DNA from: Magnolia sinica | Lineage: Eukaryota > Streptophyta > Magnoliopsida > Magnoliales > Magnoliaceae | DNA length: 64,000 nucleotides | Assembly (NCBI RefSeq): GCF_029962835.1 | Contig: NC_080578.1 | Span: 101,535,759-101,599,758, forward strand | Direction: 5' to 3' | In this document: piece by piece, positions 1 through 11,200 of the stretch | Numbering within the stretch: the stretch's first letter is position 1 | How the letters are laid out: the number at the start of each line of letters is the position of its first letter | Translations under genes and position numbers: made by a program | The notes under the pieces: generated by a model | Databases searched by the model: none | Told to the model about the DNA's origin: nothing | Seen by the model: only the letters and a program-made list of their open reading frames with translations

Positions 1-3000
1 CTGTGTGTAGCATTTTTGTAACACTTTGATGACGACGCAGTGTCCCTCCTCACTAACCTAGATTCCTCCTCACTAAGTAGGGTCAGGCTATAAGAGTGGG
101 CAACACTTGCAGGACATTGAAGATCTACATTAAAAGATCAAACGGCTTTTTTTGGAAACTTTGTAAAAACCACTTTAATCTTTCTTTCAAAAATGTTCCT
201 CCTTCGTATATAGAAGATGTCACAGGCCAATGGTGATTTATAATCCTCACCGATAATCAGTCTTTGAGAGCTATTCAACAACACATGGGCATCCATGTAA
301 AGCCTCTAGGGCTGTCAATGGGCTGGATCATGTCCTATCAGTTGCAAAATTTTGAATAGGCCCAGCTCGAACAGTTCAAAATTCTAGTCTTAAGGCAACC
401 CTAGCTAGGCCCACCTTGTTGATGATTTTAAAAGCTTCTCTTTCAGTAGGCCCAAAATACTTAGGTAGTGCCTCTTTATGAGATTCTTGAAGTAAATTCA
501 ACTGGGAGAGTACTTATTCTCTGTGCTGATACTCAGGTCACAGACTCAACAAACTGATAAAATGGTAAGCGTATGGTCAATGTAGCCACCATAAAGCATT
601 CCTTGGCACTGATCATGTCTGATGTGCCACAATCACACATACACATTCATATATTAGTGTCTTGAACTAACTCAAACAGTTAGATATACTCATGATAGGA
701 ACTCCCCGATTCAAATAAGGCCCTTTTGATTATTTCTTCGCATGTACCTACGGTAGCATTCAAGTAAATAAGTAATGTCCTTTGATACTCATACTGCCTA
801 AGTAATCATCAGTTACCAAGACAACCTTAATGATGAATTGTCGAGAGCAAGGCCTAGGATTGTCTTTGGGTCGGATTTGAAATCAATCAGGTCAGGCCTT
901 TCGGAAATTTTTAGTTTGTTAGGCCTAGGCCTAGCCCATTGAAAAATCCTAATTCAAGTCCATCATTGTTTTCAAACATATTTCAATTAATCAAGGATCT
1001 ACGCAGCCAAACCTCTTTATATCACTAGTGGAACTTGGCTTGCAACAATGTCACCCATGCACCATGTCGAAATTATCTATGCAATTAGCACAAGCAAGTC
1101 AGTACGACTACCTGAAATGAGCACTCTCTATTTGGAAAGTAAATCTCTAAAGGCTAAAAGGTTGATTTTAAATAGAGGAACTATAGATGGTACTGGAGAG
1201 ATCCTTTATCTTAAGATTCTCTTTACCTCATTTTCTTGACATGTAGCAATCCCCTCCTTTAATGGCAAGATGTGTGTGCGAGGCTGTTAGTATTTGAACT
1301 AGAGTTGACTCTAGAAAGCGGAGCAAAGGACTTCACAAAGAGAGAAGTTCAAGTGAAGCACTGTGCAAAGCAAGTGTACTTGGGCGAGAAAGAGGTTTCA
1401 GGAATAAGAATAAATTGATCACAAGTAAATGAATAAACTGTTAGAACAAAAAAATGAGGATTTAAGAATTCAAGTCTTTATATGAGAATTCTTCACTTAA
1501 CTTGTTTACTAGAATCTACGGATATGCCATTCGACCAACCTCCTATGTACATGTTGGGGTTGGAGTTGTGGTCATGGCGCAATGTTGTCTGAGCCACCAT
1601 GCACTGATGCAATATTAATTGAACCGACATGCGGTGAAGATCATTAATGCACTGCTTGCATGCACCTCGAGCCCCAATGACTACATCTTTTCTCTATTAT
1701 GTCTAGTTTTCCTTTGATTTTCTCTTTGAAACTTTTCTATGGGCAAATTAGTATGAGCCAGCTTGGGTTTTTCTGGTTGATATCACGTGTGCACCTAATT
1801 AAAGCCATCATTCATACTGGAGAATTGTTATATTATGAGGGCATAGTTGTTGGGATATAGTGCGTTGAGGTTCTTCCTTGTGGGGGTAAATCTATCTTTA
1901 AGACAACGATTATAATGTGCCTCGGCTTTTTAGATTACTTCTTCAATGTTTCTTGTTTAGTATTGTTAGATTTCTAGCTTAATTTCTTTATTAGAACCAT
2001 TGTTCGGAGTATCCTTGATATTATTTCTATCTCTAGCTCGGTGATACCGATAACACAAGTAGTGATACCAATAACACTAGTAATATATTTTTTTTTTACA
2101 TATTGGTAATGTATCATTAAGTATCGCTGGTGTACCACTAAGTATCGCCAATATTTTTAACTATGTAAATTTCAGGTATCGCTTCTATGACCAATGTATT
2201 GATATCACTATTGTATCACAAATATTTCCGAACTTCAAATTCGAAGCGTCACGTGTTGTAGTGTATCAGTGATATTTCGATAATGTCATCAATATATCGA
2301 TATCGCTAGAAATTTGTTTATTAAACAAAATTCTATTTAAATTTTTTATGGGTAGTTGCATGAAGTATTCAATTTGTTGATAATAATATTTATTGCAACA
2401 TAAGCAATATTAAGACTACAATCTTTCACTAATTACCTTCAAGTAGTTGTGATTACAAAATTCTATTTAAATTTTTTATGGGTGCATAATTGCATGAAGT
2501 ATTCAATTTGTCGATAATAATATTTATTGCAACATAAGCAATATTAAGACTACAATCTTTCACTAATTACTTTCAAGTAGTTGTGATTACAAAATTCTAT
2601 TTAAATTTTTTATGGGTGCATAATTGCATGAAGTATTCAATTTGTCGATAATAATATTTATTGCAATATAAGCAATATTAAGACTACAATCTTTCACTAA
2701 AATATTATGTGTTGTCGAAATTCTAAAATACTAAGAGATGTTTGGATGGAAGGTTGGATGAATGGTAGGATAGTTGGATGGATGGGATGGGATGGTTGAA
2801 CTAATTCCCAATGACAACACATGTTTTTATGCCCCCATTAAATAAAAACTTATTATGGATGCATTTTTGTTATACAATTTTTTTTATTTCTTAATGTACA
2901 AATATGTGTATTTTAATATATCTTAAGTTTCGCCAACAAATTCTACCATTTTTTGCACATTTCTTTGCTTTTTCATTTACCGATGATATTGTCAACGATA

Positions 3001-3595
3001 TCCAACGAAACTTAGCAATACTGATACTTCGAACATTAATTAGAACAAACATAAGTAAAATAGGCTTTTAGTGCCGTAGAGTAGAATATGATAACTCTCA
3101 CTTGCCTTAAAGCGAATCAACTAATAATTAGTTGGCCAATAAGACAATGGGAGATAAGCTTCATCATTAAGAGGGAAATAGCATAGATCACCCTCTAAGG
3201 AAATCATATTGTTAGTATGTTTGACTTTGCCAAGGAACTTGCATTGCTCTCGCATCTAATCCACAATTTCCATTGTGTTTTTCAGCTCACGTTCTCTCGC
3301 AGAAACCAATATTCCATTTGATGATAAACTTAAATGAGCTAATAAACAATGTAAAATCATGCCTACTGCCAGTAAATCCACATGGTGTACCCTACTCGAA
3401 TTTTGTAATGTCCTAATTTTATAGTGTCACCTTAGTTTTAGTGGGGCGTGCCTGATCAATTGATTAAATGGCATATACATAAGACATTGGGTCCTTTTTT
3501 GTGGGGGCAATTTTATTTGTGGGATATTCACTCCCAATGGACATGGATTGGCTGGTGACCATTCCACTAACCAATGGCTCATAGCCAATTTGCAA
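1..3595. other. Intergenic DNA without a recognisable gene
   Basis: I see no coding sequence I can support. The short open frames show no domain and no splice context. The stretch is AT-rich. From 2030 to 2330 it is dense in ATCGATATCG-like words (GATATCG, CGATAT), the same vocabulary as the inverted-repeat element at 30792-31529, so it is probably a decayed relative. The three-copy tandem repeat at 2331-2705 is listed separately. Around 2743-2800 there is a short GGATGG-rich patch. Confidence 0.6.
2331..2705. repeat. Tandem repeat, three copies of about 130 bp
   Basis: Three successive units start with TTCTATTTAAATTTTTTATG at 2331, 2461 and 2595, giving spacings of 130 and 134 bp. Each unit continues through the words GCATGAAGTATTCAATTTGT and GCAATATTAAGACTACAATC. 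The third copy breaks off after the CTTTCACTAA motif near 2701. Copies two and three are nearly identical, including a 4-bp insertion (GTGCATAA versus GTAG) absent from copy one, so the last duplication is recent. No coding potential is visible. Confidence 0.9.
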
Positions 3596-4032
3596 GCCCC
3601 ACCATGAGATACATGTTTCATTCACGCCATTCATTCATTTTCTAAATCATTTTATGGTTTGAGCCCAAAAATGACGTAAATTCAAATCTCAAGTGAACCA
3701 CATCATAGGAAAATTGTGTTGATTGAATGCCACTATAAAAATAAAAATAAAATCTTGGGCCCCACGAAAGTTTTGGATTAAACTGATATTTGTTTTATCC
3801 TTTCATCTAAATCTATATGACTTAATCAGCAAGTTGGATGTCAAATAAACATTACAATGGGCCTTAGGAGGTTTTTAATGGTGGGCATTCAATCACTACT
3901 ATTTTCCTATTTTTCCTATGGTGTGATCCACTTAAAATTTAGGTCTACCTCAATTTTGGGTTCAAGCCCTATAATGATTTGAAAAAAATGGATGGATGGC
4001 GCGAATAAAACACACACATCATGGTGGGGGCC
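3596..4032. mobile_element. Non-autonomous inverted-repeat element (GGGGCCCACC family)
   Basis: The left arm (from 3596) reads GCCCCACCATGAGATACATG followed by a CCATTCATTCATTTT block. The right arm (to 4032) is its reverse complement in outline: a GGATGGATGGCGCGAATAAA block, then an ATCATGGTGGGGGCC end. The arms are about 45 bp and the element is 437 bp with no coding frame. The same architecture recurs at 7343, 26855, 58260 and 62574. This is the form of a MITE or foldback element. The superfamily is not settled because I see no clean target-site duplication. Confidence 0.7.
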
Positions 4033-4035
4033 ACA

Positions 4036-7000
4036 TAACACCAACTATTAACCACCTAGTAGCAGCGTCACTTGTCAAACCATATTTTTTCCCAACGGTT
4101 TATCGTTGTGTGGCCTACTTGAAGTTCCATTTGTTGTTGCTAATTCAATCAAACAAGGCCACATATGTGAATGAGGGTTTGTACTAGTTTACGTGTATGC
4201 GTAAGATGCGCAAGTATGCTAAAGTTTACTTGACTCAAAGGTTTGATCGAATCACTGGTGTTCCCTCGCATCAATATGGACATATTAGAAATTTGACACA
4301 TGATTCAGTTATTTTCTCAACCAATAGTTTGAGCTCCGTTCAGGTGATTTGTGAAAATGATAGGAGTTGACCATTTTGAATGAATTCTTTTTGCATTAGG
4401 ATAGTAGATGTGAATTTACAGATTTAAGAGCTTTTTCTTCCACTGGTCTTTATGTTTGCATGTTCCTTGAACAAACAAAAATGTAATGATAAAAAAAATA
4501 AGGCAAAATAATGTCGATTTTATTTACATTTAAATGTATGACATATTATAATCGATAAAATAACATTTAACCAAATAAATAAATGAAAATGAAAAATAAA
4601 TATCTGATAGGTCTATCAAAATAGATAATCGAGGTGAATGGTTAGCAGGATGTGACCAGATTGGTATGATTAACCATATTGGGTCTTAATTGATAATGAT
4701 CCTATAATTTAAGGTTGATGATATTTGTTCTACTCTTAAGATAATGTAATGAGAGCCATTATGCAGTAGCTGTCTATGCTATAATTAGTCTAGGCTAAGA
4801 TACGATAAATGAAAAAATAAATATAAAATAGATACATTTGTTTGGCATAGAGTCTTGAGTTCTTCTCTGTGTGCTCCTTTTATACTTTGTCAAGGCGGTA
4901 AAACCCTTTATTAGGCTTCCTTGCTGCTTTTGGATCTTTCGTGCTCATGTCACAATTCTAGATATAGAAATATTCTTGATTGATCTGAAATTATTAGCTT
5001 GCATTATAAAGAAAAGACTTCAGCCAGGTCTGAACTTGCTGACTTCTTGGATCTTGTTCTTGTAGCTAGTTTTTTATAAAGATCTTTGTGGCCTATTAAA
5101 GATTAGACCCGTGACCACCAAAGTCCCTTTTATAAAGATAGCTAAGCCAAGATTGGGAACTTTAAGGGTTAGTCCCGGATCGATAATGACCACTCAACAT
5201 CTCCACTGGTAGCCCACCTTATCCACTTTGAGGTGTTTGGTAGTTTATATCAAACTGCCTCCTACATTTGACATGCGGTCCTGTTTCTTGATGGTTGGGA
5301 GTATTGGAGGGGATACATGGACTATATCTACTAGATCCTAATATCTTAATCCTGATCGAAAATCGACCTTGGGATGTCCAGGTGATTTCTTTATATCTTT
5401 GGATCTCCATAGTATTAGTTAGTACGGGTTTGTCCAATACTAACTTGTTATCATATGGATCCACCTTCTCATCTAGTTCTCTCATTTTCTTAATTTCAAT
5501 TGATATATGAAACAAGGAATCTAGTCAAGCATATGTATTTGTCTCTCTTAACTTTGGTCTGAATTCAAAATGATTTGCATAAATAAGACATCTCATTAAA
5601 TGAACATAACGGTTGTGACTACCAAAGTATGTGACTATTTAATATTTATCCCCGAAAATCATAACTAACATGAAAAGAAGATCATTTGAATGTTTTTTTT
5701 TTAATTTTTTTAAATGTGAGTACTACTGCACGTGTGCCAAACAATTAGTGTCACTGTGTGGTAGTTTGCTAATGGACCACGTCAGGACACCATTCGAGCT
5801 GAATTTAGCCACGTGGCTTACGATTGAAGATCATGATAGAGATGGATCCCCAATTACGGTGGGCCCCACAGAAGTGCACCACGATTAGCGGCTCAGATTT
5901 CACACGTGAATGACTTGTATACACGTGCGAGGGGAGTGCACTCGAGTGTTGCAAGTAGCATTTTTTCCTGATGTGACCTGATGGAGACGGAAGAACGGAT
6001 AATGGTAAGCGTCTATCTACGCCAACATAGGAATCCTATCCATCTAATCAGCCGCCTTCAAACGAACGGTAGAAAACAGCAATCCACAACACCGGGTTGG
6101 GAAGTGAAGAAAATTGACGGATGGGATTGCCTTTTACTTCTAATTATTTTCCTCATCGACCACCCTTTTCCGTATAACTGGATGAACGGCTCCGATTGAT
6201 GCATCACTCTGCCACGTGTACTGCACCAGGGAGAGGTGGCTCTAACATCCCTTTCTTAGACAGTTCGTTTTTCCTCTGTCGCGACTAATGAAACTACATG
6301 TACATCTACCTACAGAGCCCCATATTATGAGATATCCAAATGATCTGAACCTTCCATGTTATTTAATAATAAGTTTTATTCATTATTATCACTTATAAAT
6401 CTATATTTGAATATTATTTTGTTGAAAATTTATTTTCATTGCTCTAAATTCATCTACCCACATTAAATTTCTAAGCATTGTATTCTGAGTAAGTTTATTA
6501 CTATATTCAAAATATCATATTTCCCACAAAATGGACAGTTCAGATCATAAGAAATATTAGTATGTGCCCCATAGTGACAGAGATACACCGTGTAACCTCA
6601 CTCGCGATAGACGAAAAACGCACGCCTCTCCTTTCGTCATCCTCTCCAGCAGTTGTTCTACGCAGGGCGTAATACTCGCAAGCTCATTGCGGCCCCCCAT
6701 GTTATGTGGGTAAAATCCAGTCCGTCCATCATGCGAAAACCGTTATTTTTACCGTAAATAATGAAAATAAACTTGAATAAAAACTAATTTCGGCCACACC
6801 CACGCGAGAAAAAAATAAAATCACTACCAAAACCCCTTAAGTTCACACGCCGTTGCCCACATGAGTTTTTATCAAGCTATTTTTGTACTTTATATTCATC
6901 CTGGTGAGTTACACCTGATTAACGGTCTTGATGGAAAGATATACACTATGGTGGCCCACCACACAAACATATGATTGGCATCTCATAGCGTCTATTCCAT

Positions 7001-7150
7001 GTAGTGTGGCCATCTGAGTTCTTAATGGATTAGACGGAGTGGATTTCACTTATATAATAATATAAGTGGACCCCACATACCTGCGTGTTTTTACTGTCTA
7101 TGTACAAGTAGAGGATCACACCAGAGTCCCTTAGAAATTGCCACAGGAAG
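4036..7150. other. Intergenic DNA without a recognisable gene
   Basis: No supported gene. Open frames at 5219-5515, 5670-5888 and 5981-6199 are short, show no domain and lack splice or start context. The segment 5730-6220 is unusually rich in ACGTG cores (for example CCACGTGGC near 5810, CACACGTGAA near 5900, CCACGTGTAC near 6212). These could be regulatory, but they lie 2 kb upstream of the nearest gene and no transcript start can be assigned. Confidence 0.5.
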
Positions 7151-7153
7151 ATT

Positions 7154-7975
7154 CATGGGGCCCACTGTTATGTACAAATGAAATCCAGTCCGTTCATAAG
7201 TTTCCCCAGATCATGATAGAACTAGAGATGAAATATCAGGCAGATCCAAGGCCCTAATGGGCCACACCGAAGGAAACAATGAAGATAAAAAACACACACC
7301 ATTGAAATCTTCCAGGGGCACAAGGTGACCGTTCTTGTGGTGGGAAGCTAGGTGGGGCCCACGTGATGTTTATGAGAAATCCACTCCATTCATCTCTTTT
7401 AAAAGCTGATATTATGACATGGGCATGAAAACGAGGCACGTACAAAATTCAAGTGGGCCCACAAGACAAGAAAGGGAGGGAAATGCCTACCGTTTGAAAC
7501 GTTACAGGAATCAACCGTCATTTTTATATCCCATCCAGACCGTTCATAAGATCATTCCCACGGAGATTAACTGAAAACACAAATATTAGCCTGATCTGAA
7601 ACTTGTGTGGCCCCAACAAATGTTTCAACGGTGGAGGTTCAATTCACGCTCTTTCCCATTGCGTGGCCCACTTGATTTTTGGATCGATCTGATTTTTTGG
7701 ACCATGTCATATCATGAGGTGGAAAAAGGGATGGACAGTAGATTTCTGGCAAACATCATGCTGGGCCCACCTAATTTCCGGCGGCCACTCGCAGACAATC
7801 CACGTCCGAAAATATCTGATTCAAATGGTGTACTCAATACTACTGTTTCTTCATGTGTGGCTTACTTGAGTTTCTGATCATCTTGATTTTTTGTACCTCA
7901 TATCATCATGAACGGAAAAAACTAATGGACGGTGTGGATTTTACACGGATATCTCAGTGGACCACACAGCCCCAT
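7154..7975. mobile_element. Probable outer inverted-repeat element split by 7343-7779
   Basis: A left arm at about 7156 (GGGGCCCACTGTTATGTACA, then a CCAGTCCGTTCAT block) pairs with a right arm at about 7925-7970 (GGACGGTGTGGATTTTACAC, then CAGTGGACCACACAG). A complete element of the same family sits between them, so the simplest reading is insertion of one copy into another. The right arm ends about 270 bp before the FRL start codon, so the whole block borders or forms the distal promoter. The pairing of these two arms is inference; either could be a solo arm. Confidence 0.45.
7343..7779. mobile_element. Inverted-repeat element of the GGGGCCCACC family, promoter-proximal
   Basis: The left end GGAAGCTAGGTGGGGCCCAC (7343) and the right end, whose complement reads GGAAATTAGGTGGGCCCAGC (7779), form terminal inverted repeats that continue inward through ATGTTTATGAGAAATCCACT against ATGTTTGCCAGAAATCTACT. 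The 437-bp body resembles the copy at 58260-58704, sharing the AACACAAAxATTAGCCTGAT and GGAGGGAAATGCCTACCGTT words. It is non-coding and apparently nested inside a related element. Confidence 0.8.
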
Positions 7976-8050
7976 GCGATCCAGGAACTTTCTGTAACTG
8001 GTGTTGCAGTTGCAGGAGACTCCCGTCGACTTTTGTCAGACGAACACGTC

Positions 8051-8082
8051 CACGTGGCACCCGTAAACTCACCCCACGTGTC
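8051..8082 (+). promoter_or_regulatory. Pair of G-box/ABRE-like sites upstream of FRL4
   Basis: Two CACGTG cores lie 24 bp apart at 8051-8056 (context CCACGTGGCAC) and 8075-8080 (context CCCACGTGTCGG), with a further AACACGTC half-site at 8044. They are 165-190 bp before the start codon, a usual place for bZIP or bHLH binding sites, and CACGTGGC/CACGTGTC are ABA-response-element-like. Use by the gene is inferred from position only. Confidence 0.45.
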
Positions 8083-8099
8083 GGACCGTACATTCCCAC

Positions 8100-8241
8100 C
8101 ACCTCCTTCCCGCTTTTTATCACAATCCATCTCCTCTCTCGCTTTCCCTTTCCCCTTCTTCTAGGGTTTTCTCTCCCTCCCTCCTTCCCTCTTCCCTCTT
8201 CCCTCTCTCTTCAATCCGCCGCGTCGAACTATAGCAAAACA
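8100..8241 (+). promoter_or_regulatory. Pyrimidine-rich 5' leader of FRL4
   Basis: From about 8100 the strand becomes almost pure C/T (runs of CTCCCT and CTTCCCT), typical of plant transcription-start regions and 5' leaders. It ends in GCAAAACAATGGGG, with A at -3 and G at +4 around the ATG at 8242, a strong initiation context. The reading frame stays open upstream to 7957, but that part crosses transposon-derived and CT-rich sequence and is not conserved, so translation from 8242 is preferred. No clear TATA box was seen. Confidence 0.5.
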
Positions 8242-11200
8242 ATGGGGTCGTCGTCGACGGCCACGATCAACTCCACGTTCCAGGACCTGGAGAAGCAGTC
8301 CTCTCTCATCACCGCATGCACTCTCCTTTGGAAGGATCTCTCCGCCCATTTCTCCTCCTTAGAACAATCCCTGCTCTCCAAATCCCAATCCCTCCATCAC
8401 AAAATCCTAGCCCTTGATCAGACCACCCAGCATTCTCTGGACGTCCTCTCCCAGCGTGAGATCTCCATCGGTCCTGCTGTCGACGCTGCTCTCTCCAAAG
8501 TCGACGAACGGAAGGAAGCCGCTCTTGTAGCCCTTGATCAGTCCCCTGCTGGCAGCGACGGACCTAACCAGCCCTCCGATTCGACTGATGAGATCGCCAT
8601 CCTCAAACTGCTGCAGTCCTTCTGCACGAAGATGGACACGGAAGCTTTCTGGAAGTTTCTGACTGGCCGGAAGAAGGACATAGACGCGATCCGGTCGTTG
8701 ATCTCGCCAGCGCTCTCCGACTGCATCGATCCGGCCAGGTTCGCCATCGAGGCGATTTCCGGTGTGTTCCCGGTCGATAAACGAGCTGGGAAGAGCGAGC
8801 GGGCCAACGAGGTTGGGTGGGCCTGCGTCTTGATCTTGGAGTCGCTGGTGCCGGTGCTGGCGGACCCCGTCCTTGGCTCGTCGAGGCCTCTGGTGACGCC
8901 GAGCGTGAAGGAGCGGGCAAAGGAGATCGCTGGCACGTGGAAGGTGGGACTCGATCAGCGGGGTGGGGTTGAAAGTGCCAAGGCGCCGGAGGTGCACACG
9001 TTCTTGCAGCATGTTGTGACATTTGGGGTTGTGGCCAAGGAGGATGAGGAGCTTTACAGGAAGCTTGTTGTTGCGTTTGCGTGGCGGAAGCAGATGCCCA
9101 AGCTCGCGATTTCACTCGGGCTCAAGGAAAAGATGGCTGGTACGTTGTCTGATCTCTCTCCCTTTCTCTCTCTCTCTCAGAAATGTTTGCCTACAGTCAC
9201 TGTATGAACTCTATTGTAACCCGCCAGCGTATTACTTGTGTATAACATTTCGAGTGTGCTGCACCATGAAGTTCACTTGGGGAGAAAATCGGGCTGGTCC
9301 ACTCATCAGCGGGCCAATATAACATCTGAGTGTGCTGCACTGTGAAGGTCACTTGGGTGAAAATCAGGCCGCTCTATGAATCGGGCGGGCCGGTTGTGGC
9401 TCATCTAATGAGTGGATCTGGCCTGATTCCCACAGCAAGCAATCTTTATGGTGTGACCCATCTTTTAAAAAAATATGGGGTTGCATGTGATTGCTCTTTT
9501 GTTGAATTTACTCCTTTCAGTTTTAGATGCCGGAAGTAATGCACATCTTGGCATTGTTTAGTAAAATGTAGAAGTCCTATTTTTCGTAAGATTGGCACTA
9601 TTTTGTCCATCTGATTGGTTATCCAACTCATGGATGGGCAGTTCTCTGATCCGTGTCTGTTTTACTATTATATCTGCTGCTATTTTTACGTAGGAACTGT
9701 TGTAGATCTTGTAGAGATGGAACTCGAATCTGTGTGATTTTGATCTGTGGCCTTCCCAAGGTGTGGCCCCCTGATATGACAGTTTGCTTGTGTGGCGTGC
9801 TGATGGTTTGCATGACAGTTTACGGAGGCCCAAGGCCCACCTTGGGCCCCAATATATGTTAAATTTGCAGGCTGCTTGCTGCTTATTTTTTGGGCTTAAA
9901 TTTCAGGGTCTATAATTGGATTTTCTTGAGGACGCTAGTTGAATATTTTGCTGATTTTTGAAGATCTTGGGCACCGATTCTCTGAATTTGCATTAGCTAT
10001 TTTTGCCCATCATATTTTAGTGAAATCATTGTAAATTCATTTATTGCTATTTTGGATAGATTTGATTGATATTGAATCAATCTAACAGTTGTAGATCTCA
10101 TTAAAGATTTAAAGATGATCTTAGGATGTCTCTTTAGGGTCTATATAAATAAGGGCTGTTCTTGGAGGTAGAGGCATCACACCTTTTTTAATTTTCATTA
10201 AGTTGTTATGCAAGTACTTGTAACTATTGTAGGACTTTGATATTAATGAGTTGTTTATCTGTCTAGTCTCTACTCAAAACACTCTTATGAGGTATGTATT
10301 CTTCATCAATTCTAGTGATTTGGGTATCAAATCTAATTGATTCAATAGTCGTAGTGTATTACCCAATCAAAGCTAGTGTTTTAAATATTGGTAGTATCGG
10401 CCGATATTGAATGTGGTCAATATGATGTACATGGGGAGTATTAAATTTTGTTGTTTAAGGGAACTTGATATGCGTACTTTTTTGTGATTAAAAAATAAAT
10501 AAATTTCTAAGTGTGTAAATGGCCGTAGAATTTGCGTCATCAGCCGCATGAACGTACTGAGTGCTTGTCCAGCCGAAAGGCATGACTAGCCATTCATACA
10601 ATCCATCTTTTGTCTTGAAAGCGGTTTTCCATTCATCTCCAGGATATATTCTTATATGATGGTACCCGTTTCTCAAATCAATCTTTGAAAAGACTGTAGC
10701 ATCTGCCATCTTGTCCAACATGTCATCTAGGTGTGGAGTGGGAAAACAATACTTCACCGTTATTTTGTTGATGGCGCACCATCGACACATACGGAAGCTA
10801 CCATCCTTCTTTGTTGTCAACAACATAGGCACGACAAAGTTGAGGCTATCACAATTGAAACCCTTGGTTAGCAATTCCTCCACTTGTTGACAAAGCTCTG
10901 CATGCTCTGTTGGGTTCATTCGTTATGCTGGAAGATTTGATAATGACGCCCCAATTACCAAATCAATCTTATGCTAAATGTTGATAATGGGTGGGAGTTC
11001 ACTTGGTAGTTTGTCAGGGACCAAATTCTGAAATTGGGACAGAATGTCCTGAATCTTAGGTGGTTGAACAACTCCTCATTCAGGTTTGAATTGATGTGAT
11101 TGGAGAAGGAGTGATTTGCTGATCTTGCGAAGGATTTGTGGAGATTGTTTCATGTGGTAGGTTGGGTCAGTTTTAGGTTCATGCAAAAGCTGAGAATGTT

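Noticed and set aside
7605..7877. Open frame of 90 aa at 7605-7877
   Set aside because: It lies across the inverted-repeat element and its flank; similar peptides arise from other copies (for example 58360-58557 and 59121-59357).
7957..8241. Upstream in-frame extension of the FRL4 reading frame (start at 7957)
   Set aside because: It would add 95 residues encoded by transposon-arm and CT-rich leader DNA. The conserved family start is MGS at 8242, with a strong context.
8407..9115. Long minus-strand open frames of 132-201 aa opposite FRL4 exon 1
   Set aside because: They are shadows of a GC-rich, strongly coding exon; their products are Arg/Pro/Ser-rich without domains.
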